Positions 6,005 through 6,738 of a DNA stretch of 6,738 bases are shown piece by piece (position 1 is the stretch's first letter; every line of letters starts with the position of its first letter). Under the pieces are notes generated by a model. That model searched no databases. It was given only the letters and a program-made list of their open reading frames with translations, and was not told the DNA's origin. The stretch comes from Candidatus Peregrinibacteria bacterium (GTDB lineage Bacteria > Patescibacteriota > Gracilibacteria > UBA1369 > PNNO01): contig JAUVDZ010000063.1 of NCBI GenBank assembly GCA_030595015.1, positions 1 through 6,738 of the forward strand, given 5' to 3'. The translations under genes were made by a program, and so were the position numbers.

Positions 6005-6738
6005 ATGAACGACCTAGCGATTGTAATCCTGCATTACAACACACCACACGATGTTACTAAAAACTTTGAAGCTCTTAAAAAAGCGTGGCTTCCTGAAAAA
6101 ACTGAAATTGTTGTGGTTAATAATGGCGGACATAATGCAAACGACACAATCGATTCCAAGTCTTACGAAGGTTTTAATGTTAGATTTTTTGATATACCAA
6201 ATAAAGGATTTCCTCAAGGTAACAACTTCGGTTTTGAGCATACAGATGCCAAAATTTTGGCCATGGTTAATCCAGATATTGAGATAGAACCTGACACTTT
6301 TAAAATCCTTTTGGGTTATCTTGAAAATTTTCCAAAGGTTGGCGTGATTTCTCCTCGATTAATTTACCCGGATGGAAAAACTCAAGACAATTATCGGGCT
6401 TTTCCAAAGTGGTATGACCTTATCATTAAGCGAATTCCGGTTTTGAGAAAAGCATATATTGATCGCATGCGCGACTATTTAATGTGGGAGAAAGATCCTG
6501 CAAAAAACGAGCCAGTAGATTGGACAACAGGAGCATTTCAACTGGTTACCCGAAAATGTTGGGATGAAGTTGGTCCAAATAATGAAGATTATTTTTTGTT
6601 TATGTCAGATTTAGAAATCTGTTGGGAGGCCTGGGATCATGGATATGAAACGCATTTTGTTGGTCAGGCACAAGCCAAACATAACGATGCTCGCCTCTCA
6701 CAGGGTGGTATTAAAGATATTTTTAAAAAGAAAACAAT
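6005..6738 (+). CDS. Second family 2 glycosyltransferase; 3' end outside window
   Basis: An ATG 3 bases after the previous stop opens a frame of 244 codons that runs to the right edge without a stop. GT2 landmarks are AIVILHYNT (5-13), IVVVNNGG (35-42), NKGFPQGNN (66-74), MVNPDIEIEP (87-96, the DxD-equivalent), TTGAFQLVTRK (174-184), a degenerate catalytic segment YFLFMSDLEICWE (196-208) and a His near residue 226. Most of the catalytic domain is present and only the C-terminal tail should be missing. Compared with its neighbour the ED-x-D motif reads SD-x-E and the following Arg is Glu208; the presumed base Asp202 is kept. The two proteins share the fold but differ widely, so they are not a recent duplication and probably add different sugars to the same surface glycan. 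Close spacing suggests cotranscription. No Shine-Dalgarno is seen. Confidence 0.88.
   Translation, partial: MNDLAIVILHYNTPHDVTKNFEALKKAWLPEKTEIVVVNNGGHNANDTIDSKSYEGFNVRFFDIPNKGFPQGNNFGFEHTDAKILAMVNPDIEIEPDTFKILLGYLENFPKVGVISPRLIYPDGKTQDNYRAFPKWYDLIIKRIPVLRKAYIDRMRDYLMWEKDPAKNEPVDWTTGAFQLVTRKCWDEVGPNNEDYFLFMSDLEICWEAWDHGYETHFVGQAQAKHNDARLSQGGIKDIFKKKT

Noticed and set aside
5030..6287. Small frames on both strands inside the glycosyltransferase genes.
   Set aside because: All sit within well-supported GT2 coding sequence and have no recognisable features.
1..6738. Alternative genetic code with TGA read as Gly, as in some CPR lineages.
   Set aside because: All frames are full length under the standard code, with no in-frame TGA needed.

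Overview
This is an AT-rich bacterial window with six genes in two transcriptional directions: one long gene on the minus strand at the left, then five genes on the plus strand. The standard genetic code fits: the four complete genes end in TAA or TAG and none needs TGA as a sense codon. Several traits suggest a reduced-genome, Patescibacteria/CPR-like bacterium: very tight packing, promoters almost touching their start codons, an apparent lack of Shine-Dalgarno sites, a shortened DXR enzyme and lysine/asparagine-rich proteins. This placement is an inference; no rRNA or other phylogenetic marker is present.

Left block (1-1682, minus strand): an open frame of at least 560 codons runs off the left edge. 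It has a class I SAM-methyltransferase motif I (VELGPGTGDK), an acidic strand-2 motif (VDVS) and a C-terminal SYK motif. Together these resemble the histidine-specific methyltransferase (EgtD-like) family, but the protein is far larger, with a long acidic N-terminal region and a large internal insertion. A good sigma70-type promoter lies just upstream, in the 175-base gap it shares with ispG. That gap is the longest gene-free stretch in the window.

Middle block (about 1858-3910, plus strand): ispG and dxr, two enzymes of the MEP isoprenoid pathway, overlap by 8 bases and so form a tight pair. IspG has all its iron-sulfur ligands. The DXR-like protein keeps its metal and substrate residues but is short, has an unusual nicotinamide-side loop and lacks the usual C-terminal end.

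Right block (3966-6738, plus strand): a lysine-rich protein combines a peptidoglycan-binding-like segment with an SGNH/GDSL hydrolase domain. Two family 2 glycosyltransferases follow, the second cut by the right edge. This looks like a cell-envelope or surface-glycan locus. The first glycosyltransferase has a near-consensus promoter whose -10 box ends 6 bases before the ATG, which predicts a leaderless mRNA.

The least expected items are the oversized EgtD-like methyltransferase, the compact DXR, the SGNH protein with no visible secretion signal, and the leaderless promoter arrangement. No tRNA, rRNA, CRISPR array, insertion sequence or convincing terminator was seen.
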